64,000 bases of DNA, from the NCBI RefSeq assembly GCF_000332295.1, contig NZ_KB235931.1:372001-436000 (forward strand). The letters run 5' to 3'. The notes beneath the pieces were generated by a model. It saw only the letters and a list, made by a program, of their open reading frames with translations, had not been told where the DNA came from and did not search any database. Within the stretch, counting starts at the first letter, position 1. The number at the start of each line of letters is the position of its first letter. The translations under genes were made by a program, and so were the position numbers. Of the stretch, positions 56,402 to 64,000 are shown piece after piece. Source of the stretch: Fortiea contorta PCC 7126. Lineage in GTDB: Bacteria; Cyanobacteriota; Cyanobacteriia; Cyanobacteriales; Nostocaceae.

Positions 56402-56959
56402 ATGATTTTTACCGAAACTGCACTGAATGATGCTTTCATGATCGAATTAGAACAAAAACCAGATCATCGTGGTTTTTTTGCTCGGACTTTCTGCGCGCAA
56501 GAATTTGCTGCCCACGGTTTAAAGCCAACAGTAGCTCAATGTAACTTGTCTTTTAACCATAAAAAAGGTACTGTGAGGGGAATGCATTATCAAATTGCTC
56601 CTGCTACAGAAACTAAATTAGTTCGCTGTACTAAAGGCGCGATTTATGATGTAATTATTGATATGCGCCCTGAATCTCCGACTTTTTTATCACATATTGG
56701 TGTGGAACTGACACCAGATAATTACCGCGCTTTATATGTGCCGGCAATGTTTGCCCACGGTTATCAAACACTCACAGATGATAGTGAAGTTGTATATCAA
56801 GTGAGTGAGTTTTACACGCCGGGTTATGAGCGGGGTTTGCGTTATGATGACCCTTCTTTTAATATTGATTGGCCTTTAGAAGTTTCGGACATTTCGGAAA
56901 AAGATGCTAACTGGCCTTTGCTGCGAATGATGATGGTAGGGGAAGCAGAAAGCAGATAA
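56402..56959 (+). CDS. rfbC: Nucleotide-sugar 3,5-epimerase (RfbC/dTDP-4-dehydrorhamnose epimerase family)
   Basis: 185 residues. Diagnostic cupin features: RGFFARTFCAQEF, GTVRGMHYQ (catalytic His region), LVRCTKGAIYDVIIDMRP and VPAMFAHGYQTL. Family members act on dTDP-4-keto-6-deoxyglucose, but in this cluster the likely substrate is the CDP-4-keto-6-deoxy sugar from RfbG (inference). The ATG is at 56402. Confidence 0.9.
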   Translation: MIFTETALNDAFMIELEQKPDHRGFFARTFCAQEFAAHGLKPTVAQCNLSFNHKKGTVRGMHYQIAPATETKLVRCTKGAIYDVIIDMRPESPTFLSHIGVELTPDNYRALYVPAMFAHGYQTLTDDSEVVYQVSEFYTPGYERGLRYDDPSFNIDWPLEVSDISEKDANWPLLRMMMVGEAESR

Positions 56960-57386
56960 AGAGAGAAATTAATCTGCGATTTATATAGACCTGCTGGGAA
57001 AAAAGGGGTGAGGGACTAGAGGCTAGGGAATAGCCAGCGTAACGTACCTCCAAATATTTGCGGTGCGTTAGGACTTTAGTCCTAACGCACCCTACCGAAC
57101 TAACCCCTAATCCCTAACCCCTAGGATCTGGGTGTTGGGTTGCGTTACACTTCACCCAACCTACGAAATATACGAAATCTATTACTAAAGTCCGTAACGC
57201 ACCCTACCGAACTAAACCCTAATCTCTAGTCCCTAATTTTTCTCTATTTAACTAATTTTCTTGATAGCTTGATCAGTATTGTAATCAGCAGAAATCGATG
57301 CAGTGTCTGCTCAAACGATACGAAGTGACAAAAGATAGTTAGGAGAATATTGACTAACAACAACAAATTCAAAGTAGATTGATATC
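56960..57386. other. Intergenic region with palindromic and heptamer repeats
   Basis: Contains a perfect 14-bp hairpin (57062-57091), CTAACCCCTAATCCCTA heptamer repeats (about 57093-57120 and 57205-57240) and two copies of TAACGCACCCTACCGAACTAA. No gene. Confidence 0.65.
57062..57091. repeat. Perfect 14-bp hairpin GGTGCGTTAGGACT / AGTCCTAACGCACC
   Basis: Arms at 57062-57075 and 57078-57091 with a 2-nt loop. It extends the GGTGCGTTA stem of the hairpin at 42397. Confidence 0.85.
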
Positions 57387-58241
57387 ATGTTGACTACTAT
57401 TAAAGATAAAGGTTTGTACCTAAAATCAGAGCTAGATTATAGAATGGCGCGGTGGCAAAATGCTAAGAATTTACCTGCGCTGACAGCAGGCGATCGCTCA
57501 ATTGTGACGGCTCTGAAAAATGACGGTATTTACATCACTAACCTCGCGGATTTAGGACTACCCTCTACATCACAACTCCTAAATGCTGCTCACAGTTTAT
57601 TACCAACTATGGGGACGGAAAATTACGACAAAAACCTCCAAAACCCCCCGGAAATTTTCATAGTTACGGACTTACCAGCATTTGCTAATTGGGGCAGTGA
57701 GCCAAGACTGACTAATATCATTCACAATTATATTGGTCTTCCCATTGCCTATCATGGTGTACACCTACGCAAAGATTTTGCTAGTGTTGATCAGTTCGCC
57801 ACACTTCTTTGGCATCGGGATGTAGAAGACCGCCGAGTTCTGAAAATTATCGTTTATTTAAATGATGTAGAAGAAAAACATGGGCCTTTTGAATATGTGC
57901 CTTTATCTCATACTGCCATTCATCAATTGAGTCATTATCGCATTCACCACAAGATTCATAATTCAGGGGGAATCGATGATGAAACCCTTAATCAAATTGT
58001 GCCTAAATCTGCTTGGAAATCTTGTCCTGGTGCCGCAGGTACGGTGATTTTGGCTGATACGAGAAGACTCTTACATCATGGCACCCTCCGCACCGAAGAA
58101 CGATCAACGCTGTTTTTTGTCTACACCGCTAACCCTCCCAAAAACCCCAGACTTTGCACTCACTACTGGGATGATACTTATCCTCGACCAAATTTAAATC
58201 AAGCAGCAGATGCTGTGAAAATTGGCACATCTATTGTGTAA
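57387..58241 (+). CDS. 2-oxoglutarate/Fe(II)-dependent oxygenase (PhyH-like)
   Basis: 284 residues. The Fe-binding H-x-D is WHRDVEDRR at about residues 147-149. The distal His and the 2OG-binding Arg are in LLHHGTLRTEERSTLFFVY near residues 236-254. IVYLNDVEEKHGPFEYVP matches the PhyH jelly-roll core. In polysaccharide clusters such enzymes may hydroxylate a sugar or lipid; the substrate here is unknown. The ATG is at 57387. It lies between rfbC and a SAF-domain oxidoreductase, all on the plus strand. Confidence 0.85.
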   Translation: MLTTIKDKGLYLKSELDYRMARWQNAKNLPALTAGDRSIVTALKNDGIYITNLADLGLPSTSQLLNAAHSLLPTMGTENYDKNLQNPPEIFIVTDLPAFANWGSEPRLTNIIHNYIGLPIAYHGVHLRKDFASVDQFATLLWHRDVEDRRVLKIIVYLNDVEEKHGPFEYVPLSHTAIHQLSHYRIHHKIHNSGGIDDETLNQIVPKSAWKSCPGAAGTVILADTRRLLHHGTLRTEERSTLFFVYTANPPKNPRLCTHYWDDTYPRPNLNQAADAVKIGTSIV

Positions 58242-58457
58242 ATAAACTTAGGTAGTCGTGTCATACTGAGGATAAGTGAGAAGCAAATTATCTCTACCGT
58301 GAGTTAAATTCATCAATTATTTGTCAGGGAAAATTAGCGTCAGGGTGTAAATGAGAAAGAGAAATTGATAATTGATGATGATGGGATTAATTTATTCTCA
58401 GTAAATAAAAAAAATAGCGATCGCTAACAACAAACAGCCAAAAAAGGAATCTCACCC

Positions 58458-59771
58458 ATGATTATTATTGATAGTGCCTTACAAGCCCGTGCTGCAGCAA
58501 ATAATCCCGTGAAAGTAGGGATGATTGGCGCTGGTGCTATGGGAAAAGGAATCGCCAATCAAATTATTAATTCTGTACCGGGGATGGAGTTAGTCGCTAT
58601 CTTCAGCCGCAACATTGACGCTGGGAAAACAGCTTATGCAGAAGCAGGAATTGAGGATGTCAAAGTTGTTACCAGTGTTAGCGAATTAGAAGCCGCGATC
58701 ACTCAGGGTAAATATGCAGTCACCGAAGACGCCGAGTTACTGTGTCGCGCTGAGGGAATCGACGCTTTAGTTGAAGTTACCGGTGCGGTAGAATTTGGCG
58801 CTCATATCGTCATGGAAGCGATCGCCAACCGCAAACATGTAGTATTAATGAATGCCGAACTAGACGCCACCATCGGCCCCATCCTCAAAGTCTACGCAGA
58901 CAAAGCAGGCGTCATCCTCACCGCTTGCGATGGCGACCAGCCAGGGGTAGAAATGAACCTGTATCGCTACGTGAAAAGTATCGGACTCACCCCCCTACTG
59001 TGCGGTAACATCAAAGGTCTGCAAGACCCATACCGCAACCCCACCACCCAAGAAGGATTTGCTAAACGTTGGGGTCAAAAAGCACACATGGTGACAAGCT
59101 TTGCTGATGGGACAAAAATTTCCTTTGAGCAGGCGATTGTCGCTAATGCTACAGGGATGAAAGTTGCCAAGCGGGGGATGCTCGGATACAACTTTACAGG
59201 TCATGTGGACGAAATGACCAAAATGTATGATGTTGATTATCTCAAAGAACTGGGCGGTATCGTTGATTATGTAGTTGGTGCCAAACCCAGCCCTGGCGTT
59301 TTCGTTTTTGGGACTCACGACGACCCCAAACAGCGTAAATTCCTCGACCTATACAAACTAGGTGAAGGCCCACTTTACAGCTTCTATACACCTTATCACC
59401 TCTGCCATTTTGAAGTTCCCTTGTCTGTAGCGCGGGTTGTCTTATTCCAAGATGTTGTTCTTGCGCCCCTCCGAGGCCCCGTCGTCGATGTGATTACCAC
59501 CGCGAAAATCGACCTGAAAGCTGGGGAAACTCTAGATGGTATTGGTTACTACATGACCTACGGGCAATGTGAAAATTCAGCGATCGTTCAGGAACAAAAC
59601 CTGCTGCCAATTGGTCTAGCTGAGGGATGTCGTCTGAAGAGAGATATTCCCAGAGATAGAGTCTTAACTTATGATGATGTGGAGTTACCAATAGGCAGAC
59701 TTTGCGATCAACTACGAGCTGAACAAAACGCTTATTTTGCTGCTGAAAAAACCTTAGCAGCAGTTGGATAA
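58458..59771 (+). CDS. NAD(P)-dependent oxidoreductase with a C-terminal SAF domain
   Basis: 437 residues. Rossmann motif GMIGAGAMGKGIANQI at about residues 21-36. EVTGAVEFGAHIVMEAI and VVLMNAELDATIGPIL resemble the homoserine-dehydrogenase-like family, and the C-terminal part (VVDVITTAKIDLKAGETLDGIG) has the SAF fold. This family is common in bacterial sugar clusters; substrate unknown, perhaps an NDP-sugar or sugar acid. The ATG is at 58458. Confidence 0.88.
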   Translation: MIIIDSALQARAAANNPVKVGMIGAGAMGKGIANQIINSVPGMELVAIFSRNIDAGKTAYAEAGIEDVKVVTSVSELEAAITQGKYAVTEDAELLCRAEGIDALVEVTGAVEFGAHIVMEAIANRKHVVLMNAELDATIGPILKVYADKAGVILTACDGDQPGVEMNLYRYVKSIGLTPLLCGNIKGLQDPYRNPTTQEGFAKRWGQKAHMVTSFADGTKISFEQAIVANATGMKVAKRGMLGYNFTGHVDEMTKMYDVDYLKELGGIVDYVVGAKPSPGVFVFGTHDDPKQRKFLDLYKLGEGPLYSFYTPYHLCHFEVPLSVARVVLFQDVVLAPLRGPVVDVITTAKIDLKAGETLDGIGYYMTYGQCENSAIVQEQNLLPIGLAEGCRLKRDIPRDRVLTYDDVELPIGRLCDQLRAEQNAYFAAEKTLAAVG

Positions 59772-60420
59772 AATATTAGTTTGACGCACATTAGTAGTAG
59801 GTATTTATTTGATGTGTGGCTACATGAAGCGTTAATTGTCTAAACAAAAATCAACACCTTTGATTAACCAATTTTCCTCATTACCTGGCAAAGCCCAGGT
59901 AATTTGTTCTTTCAGGTAGAGGTTGAAAATCTCCAAAATATAGTACACTAACATATCCACGTTATTCATCAAAAGTTCGTAACGAGAGTTAATAAATACT
60001 GGCTGCTTTAACTGCTGGTAAATAGTTAAGTTCTCAAGATACTTGACGATAGCAAAGAATTTGCATAACATGTAAAACTAATGAACAGAGTGCTATATTT
60101 ATAATCAAAACACTGCCAACTGTCTTGTGCAAAAACATAGGGTGCAAACGAGATTCCAGTAACTGACCGCTTCCCTTTGAGCAGATTTTTCCTGACTGAT
60201 ACGATTAACTCACTGATTGTGATTCGTCACAATGCACGGTTGTGAGTTATCAGGCTGTACGAGCAAAAACTTGAGAAATGTAGTTGTCGATTCACTAGCT
60301 CCAATTAAGAACATACCAAGTGTAAATCGTCGTTTCTCGTAGGTTTACGGCAATTTAATGACAAAAGAGACTGAAACGTTGAGTGATGTTGCAATGTCAA
60401 CAGACGTTTGAGGAATTATA
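59772..60420. other. Long intergenic region with a short uncertain ORF
   Basis: A minus-strand 79-codon frame (59832-60071) would encode a Leu/Tyr-rich peptide with no motif. It contains a perfect ATTACCTGG..CCAGGTAAT palindrome and lacks a ribosome site, so I do not call it. I see no RNA gene. Confidence 0.45.
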
Positions 60421-60594
60421 AGAGGTTGTTTTCAAAGTGATTGGCTGTGATTTTAATTACGTTGTTACCCCCCTTAGTCCCCCCTTATAAAGGGGGGAAA
60501 CAAGAAAAATCCGGTTCCCTCCCCTTTATAAGGGGAGGGTTAGGGTGGGGTAAAAATATTTGATACATCAATCATGACTTTTAAAACATCCTCT
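60421..60594. mobile_element. MITE-like element, copy B (174 bp)
   Basis: TIRs AGAGGTTGTTTTCAAAG (60421-60437) and CTTTTAAAACATCCTCT (60578-60594). The interior shares the CCCCCCTT..AAGGGGGG palindrome and the GAAAAATCCGGTTCCCTCCC block with copy A at 53337. No ORF. Confidence 0.82.
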
Positions 60595-60933
60595 AAGATG
60601 TTTTGTAGTTTGAGTAAACTCGGTGAGTATATCCATTGAGAAACTTTTGGTTGCATTCATCTGATTTTGAGACGATTTCCTGCTACTCCAATTTGATATT
60701 ACTTATCTGCTTACATGGGTTCGTAGTCAAAGTTCAAGCTCTAATTCTTAAATAAGAACAGTATTTAAGTCCTGATTACAAACTAGATAATGTGAAAACA
60801 ACAAGGGAGTAATAGAGTTGAAATAAAATAATTTGGGCATTCACAAATATCATTATTTGCCCATTGATAAAATTCGTAGAGACGTTGCTTTTGCCACGTC
60901 TCTATACATCGTACAACCACGCTTTCTTTATTT

Positions 60934-62010
60934 ATGAAAATTGCTCTAGTCCATGATTATTTAACCCAGCGCGGAGGGGCGGAGCGCGTGTTTGAATTAC
61001 TTTGTAAGCGCTACCCAGAAGCGGACATATTCACTTCTATATATGATCCGCAAAAAACTATTGATATTAGCTCGCGTGTAGTCAAAACTACTTACTTGCA
61101 AAAAATTCCCGGCGCAGCCAAGCATTTTCGATTGATGGCGCCCTTTTATTTTCCCGCCTTTCGCGCCCTAGATTTGCAAGAATATGACTTGATTATCAGC
61201 AGTAGTACTAGCTTTGCTAAAGCAGTACGAAAACGCCCCAACGCTCGCCACATCTGCTTTTGTCATAACGTCACTCGTTTCTTGTGGGACACACAAACCT
61301 ATCTGCGGGAGTATGGAGACTATCGATATTTTGCGCCCTTAATCGAAAAAATCTTCCAAGTGATGCGGAACATAGACCTGAAATATGCTCAGGAACCGGA
61401 TTTGTACATCGCTAACTCCAGCATTGTGGCGCGAAGGATTCAAAATATTTATCGAAAAAATGCGATCGTCGTTAATTATCCTATTGATACCAGTAACTTT
61501 GTTTTTTCTGATATCAAAGAGGAATATTACTTAGCGTCAGCGCGGATGATTAGCTACAAGCGTTTAGACATAATTATTGAAGCATTTAATTGGTTAGGGT
61601 GGCATTTATTAATATCAGGTGATGGCCCAGAACAAGAAAGATTAAAAGCCAAAGCTTTAGATAATATTGAGTTCTTAGGACATGTGAGTGATAGCCAACG
61701 CAAAAACTTATTTTCTAAAGCTAAATCGGTCATCGTCGCCGCTTTAGAAGATTATGGATTAGTTCCAGTAGAAGCGAATGCGAGCGGTACACCAGTCATC
61801 GCCTACGGAGCGGGTGGAGTATTAGATACTCAGATACCTCAAAAAACCGGAGTCTTTTTTAAGAGACAAACACCCGAATCTCTGCATACCGCATTACTAG
61901 AAGCTCAAGCCATCAATTGGGACTATGCAAATATCCGTAATCACGCAGTGACTAATTTTTCCGAAGCAGCATTTTTTAACAAAGTGGAAGCAATTATTAG
62001 CCCAGCTTAG
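60934..62010 (+). CDS. Glycosyltransferase family 4
   Basis: 358 residues. GT-B fold: N-terminal MKIALVHDYLTQRGGAERVF, a short linker, then the C-terminal domain with LLISGDGPEQERL (nucleotide-binding) and EDYGLVPVEANASGTPVIAYG, the E-x7-E signature of GT4 enzymes. The ATG is at 60934. It ends 48 bp before the Wzc-like gene and is probably co-transcribed with it. The acceptor and donor are unknown; the CDP-sugar genes upstream suggest a polysaccharide unit. Confidence 0.92.
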   Translation: MKIALVHDYLTQRGGAERVFELLCKRYPEADIFTSIYDPQKTIDISSRVVKTTYLQKIPGAAKHFRLMAPFYFPAFRALDLQEYDLIISSSTSFAKAVRKRPNARHICFCHNVTRFLWDTQTYLREYGDYRYFAPLIEKIFQVMRNIDLKYAQEPDLYIANSSIVARRIQNIYRKNAIVVNYPIDTSNFVFSDIKEEYYLASARMISYKRLDIIIEAFNWLGWHLLISGDGPEQERLKAKALDNIEFLGHVSDSQRKNLFSKAKSVIVAALEDYGLVPVEANASGTPVIAYGAGGVLDTQIPQKTGVFFKRQTPESLHTALLEAQAINWDYANIRNHAVTNFSEAAFFNKVEAIISPA

Positions 62011-62058
62011 TGAGAGCATCAATGATTTGTGTGATTTGTGAGGCGAAGGATAACAAAA

Positions 62059-64000
62059 GTGGTTCAAACTAGTATTCATCCCAGTCTAAATCCGGCTCCC
62101 GATACAGAAGCGGGTTATGGACAAATGTTTGCGGTATTTTTACGCAGATTTCCTTGGTTCTTACTTGTATTTTTGACTTCCGTTACCTTTGCAGGTTTAA
62201 TTACAACTAAGACCAAGCCTACCTACAAAAGTACAATGCAGCTGCTGGTAGAGCCTAACTATCAAGTGAAGCCAGGAACAGCTGAAGCAGGAAATCAGTT
62301 TACGGAAACTAATATTCAAATCGACGCGGGAACTCAACTGAACTTAATGCAGAGTTCTACGCTGATTCAGAAAGCGGTTGATAAACTCCGGCCAGAATAT
62401 CCGGATATCACCATAGCTCAAATTAAAGGTGCTTTATCCTTAAATCAAATTAAAACCAAAGAAGATAACGTCGCTACTAAAATTTTCCAAGCGGAATTTA
62501 CTGGTCACGACCCGGAGAAGACGCAAAAAGTTTTGGCGGCGATTCGAGAAGTGTATGTGGAATACAATAAACAGCAGCAAGATTCACGATTACAAAAAGG
62601 TCTGCAAGTAATTAGGGAGCAGTTAAGAAAAGCTAGTGATGAAGTTAATGCTTCCGAAACTAATTTGCAGAGGTTTCAGCGCAATCAGAATCTGATTGAT
62701 CCGGATTCTCAAGCCAAAGCTTTAGAGACGGCTTTAAATAATATTGAACAAGAAAGACGAACAACGCGATCGCAATACGAAGAAGCCATAGCCCGTCAAA
62801 AATCACTACAAGAGCAGCTGAACCGTTCCCCACAAAACGCCCTCGTCGCTTCTCGTTTGAGTCAATCAACTCGCTACCAAGGGTTACTCAACGAAATCCA
62901 AAAAACAGAATTGGCTTTGGGACAAGAACGCTTGCGCTTCACCGACGAAACACCAAGCGTGCAAAAACTCAAAGACCAACTCGCAGGACAAAAGGAGTTA
63001 TTGCAACAAGAAGTAGGTAGGACTCTCGGTGGTGAGTCTAATGACAATGTAGCCTTTGGAGAAACTCTCCTCGAACAAGGACAATTTGGTGAAATTGACC
63101 TCAATCTTGCCGGTCAATTAGTAGAAACCCAAACAACTATAGTTGCTCTCACCGCACGCGACCAAACTCTAGCTCAAAAAGAAAGCGAATTACGCTTTGA
63201 AATCAAACGTTTTCCACCTTTATTAGCCTATTACAATCGCATCCTCCCACAGTTAAAATTTAGCCGCGAAAGGTTAGAGCAACTGTTGCGAGCAGAGCAA
63301 CAATTAAGGCAAGAATTATCCAAAGGCGGATTTAATTGGGAAGTTGTCGAAGAACCCCAAAGAGGTTTCTTGTTAGGCCCTAATCTCAAGCAGAACCTGC
63401 TCTTGGGTGCAGTGGTGGGATTAATGTTAGGAGGAATTGCGGCTTTTGTTCGTGAAGCTGCTGATGATGCTGTCCACACCACCGCTGAGTTAGAGAAACA
63501 AGCCGCATTACCGTTGTTAGGTACAACTCCCAAGTTACCACCAGCCAAGAGCAGAGAATCAATGATCAAGCTACCTTTTGGTAAGCCTGAAGTTTTGGCG
63601 CCTTGGACAGTTCAAGTATTGCAATCTCCGCCCCGGTGGGAATCGCTAGATTTGATTTATAAAAACATTGAACTGCTCCATTCAGTGGCTAATTTAAAAT
63701 CTTTAATGATTACTTCTGCTCTACCTGATGAAAGTAAATCAGCTTTAGCATTAGGACTAGCAATGAGTGCTGCAAGGTTGCACAAAAGGGTACTTTTAAT
63801 TGATGCGAATTTGCGTGAACCTAGTTTGCACAAACAATTAAATCTTCCCAATGAACAAGGGCTTTCTACTCTCTTGGCTAGTGATGCTACCCTACCGAAT
63901 CAAATTAGTATTCAATATTCAGGTTCATCCTACATCGACATCATGACTGCAGGCCCCATACCTGCGGATGCGGCTAATCTTCTCAGTTCTCCCCGCATGA
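62059..64000 (+). CDS. Wzc/BY-kinase-like polysaccharide co-polymerase (partial, C-terminus off the right edge)
   Basis: The start is GTG at 62059 with AAGGA 8 nt upstream. Membrane segments at about residues 30-48 and 447-465 flank a long coiled-coil periplasmic domain, as in Wzz/Wzc proteins. A cytoplasmic P-loop domain follows. Its Walker A position reads SALPDESKSALAL, where the canonical form is GEGKST, and the Walker A' position reads LLIDANLREP instead of IDADLRRP. The tyrosine-rich tail, if present, is outside the window. Chain-length and export control in the polysaccharide cluster is the likely role. Confidence 0.88.
   Translation, partial: MVQTSIHPSLNPAPDTEAGYGQMFAVFLRRFPWFLLVFLTSVTFAGLITTKTKPTYKSTMQLLVEPNYQVKPGTAEAGNQFTETNIQIDAGTQLNLMQSSTLIQKAVDKLRPEYPDITIAQIKGALSLNQIKTKEDNVATKIFQAEFTGHDPEKTQKVLAAIREVYVEYNKQQQDSRLQKGLQVIREQLRKASDEVNASETNLQRFQRNQNLIDPDSQAKALETALNNIEQERRTTRSQYEEAIARQKSLQEQLNRSPQNALVASRLSQSTRYQGLLNEIQKTELALGQERLRFTDETPSVQKLKDQLAGQKELLQQEVGRTLGGESNDNVAFGETLLEQGQFGEIDLNLAGQLVETQTTIVALTARDQTLAQKESELRFEIKRFPPLLAYYNRILPQLKFSRERLEQLLRAEQQLRQELSKGGFNWEVVEEPQRGFLLGPNLKQNLLLGAVVGLMLGGIAAFVREAADDAVHTTAELEKQAALPLLGTTPKLPPAKSRESMIKLPFGKPEVLAPWTVQVLQSPPRWESLDLIYKNIELLHSVANLKSLMITSALPDESKSALALGLAMSAARLHKRVLLIDANLREPSLHKQLNLPNEQGLSTLLASDATLPNQISIQYSGSSYIDIMTAGPIPADAANLLSSPRM

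Noticed and set aside
59832-60071. 79-codon minus-strand frame after the SAF oxidoreductase
   Set aside because: No ribosome site, contains a palindrome, no recognisable motif; kept only as a note.
1-64000. tRNA, rRNA and known riboswitches
   Set aside because: I scanned for tRNA T-loop and rRNA patterns and saw none, but a covariance search would be needed to exclude small RNAs.

Overview
This window reads as chromosome of a filamentous, probably heterocyst-forming cyanobacterium (Nostoc/Anabaena/Calothrix type). Direct evidence: photosystem II protein PsbO, NDH-1 subunit NdhH, the cyanobacterial group 3 sigma factor SigF, a PatA-type response regulator, FtsQ and FtsZ, a deazaflavin (CofG) enzyme, abundant GCGATCGC (HIP1) octamers, and heptamer-type short tandem repeats between genes. 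Species-level assignment is not possible from sequence reading alone. Statements about gene order in Anabaena/Nostoc are from memory.

Layout. 0-6 kb: an FHA-domain protein cut by the left edge, a small-gene pair that includes a PilP/GspC-like lipoprotein, sigF, and psbO with a clear terminator. 6.3-12.8 kb: a two-gene P-loop NTPase module, an AAA-type ATPase followed by a 1674-residue nSTAND/TPR/14xWD40 protein. 13.7-18.7 kb: ftsQ, an unusually long gap, ftsZ, and the glutathione pair grxC-gshB. 19-36 kb: mostly housekeeping genes (hflX, cofG, ndhH, rsmH, ssb, ABC ATPases, an FAD monooxygenase) mixed with accessory families (Uma2 and Rpn-type nucleases, an SLH/WG-repeat surface protein). 35.4-39 kb: a small accessory island with a decayed TnpB element, a DNA-phosphorothioation-associated methyltransferase with a duplicated outer domain, and a possible remnant of a defence ATPase. 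39-49 kb: a nucleotidyltransferase/phosphomannomutase-like fusion, small exported proteins, pheT, and a two-gene response-regulator operon. 49.5-53.3 kb: a compact vWA-PP2C-kinase operon, the TerY-P / YegL-YegK-YegI type triad. 53.9-64 kb: an extracellular polysaccharide cluster (CDP-glucose synthesis and dehydration, epimerase, oxygenase, SAF-domain oxidoreductase, glycosyltransferase 4, Wzc-like protein) resembling the heterocyst envelope polysaccharide (HEP) island of Anabaena, and running off the right edge.

How genes work together. grxC and gshB share glutathione metabolism. rfbF, rfbG and rfbC plausibly make a CDP-deoxysugar used by the downstream glycosyltransferase and Wzc-like export regulator. 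The vWA, phosphatase and kinase genes form one signalling unit. The AAA and nSTAND genes probably form one sensing unit. The small-repeat landscape (covarying 21-nt hairpins, two related MITE copies, one carrying a nested palindrome, a perfect 23-bp hairpin at a decayed IS end) is rich.

The best candidates for poorly described biology are the AAA+nSTAND pair, the methyltransferase island, the TerY-P triad with a TPR-extended kinase, and a candidate PilP-like lipoprotein beside sigF.
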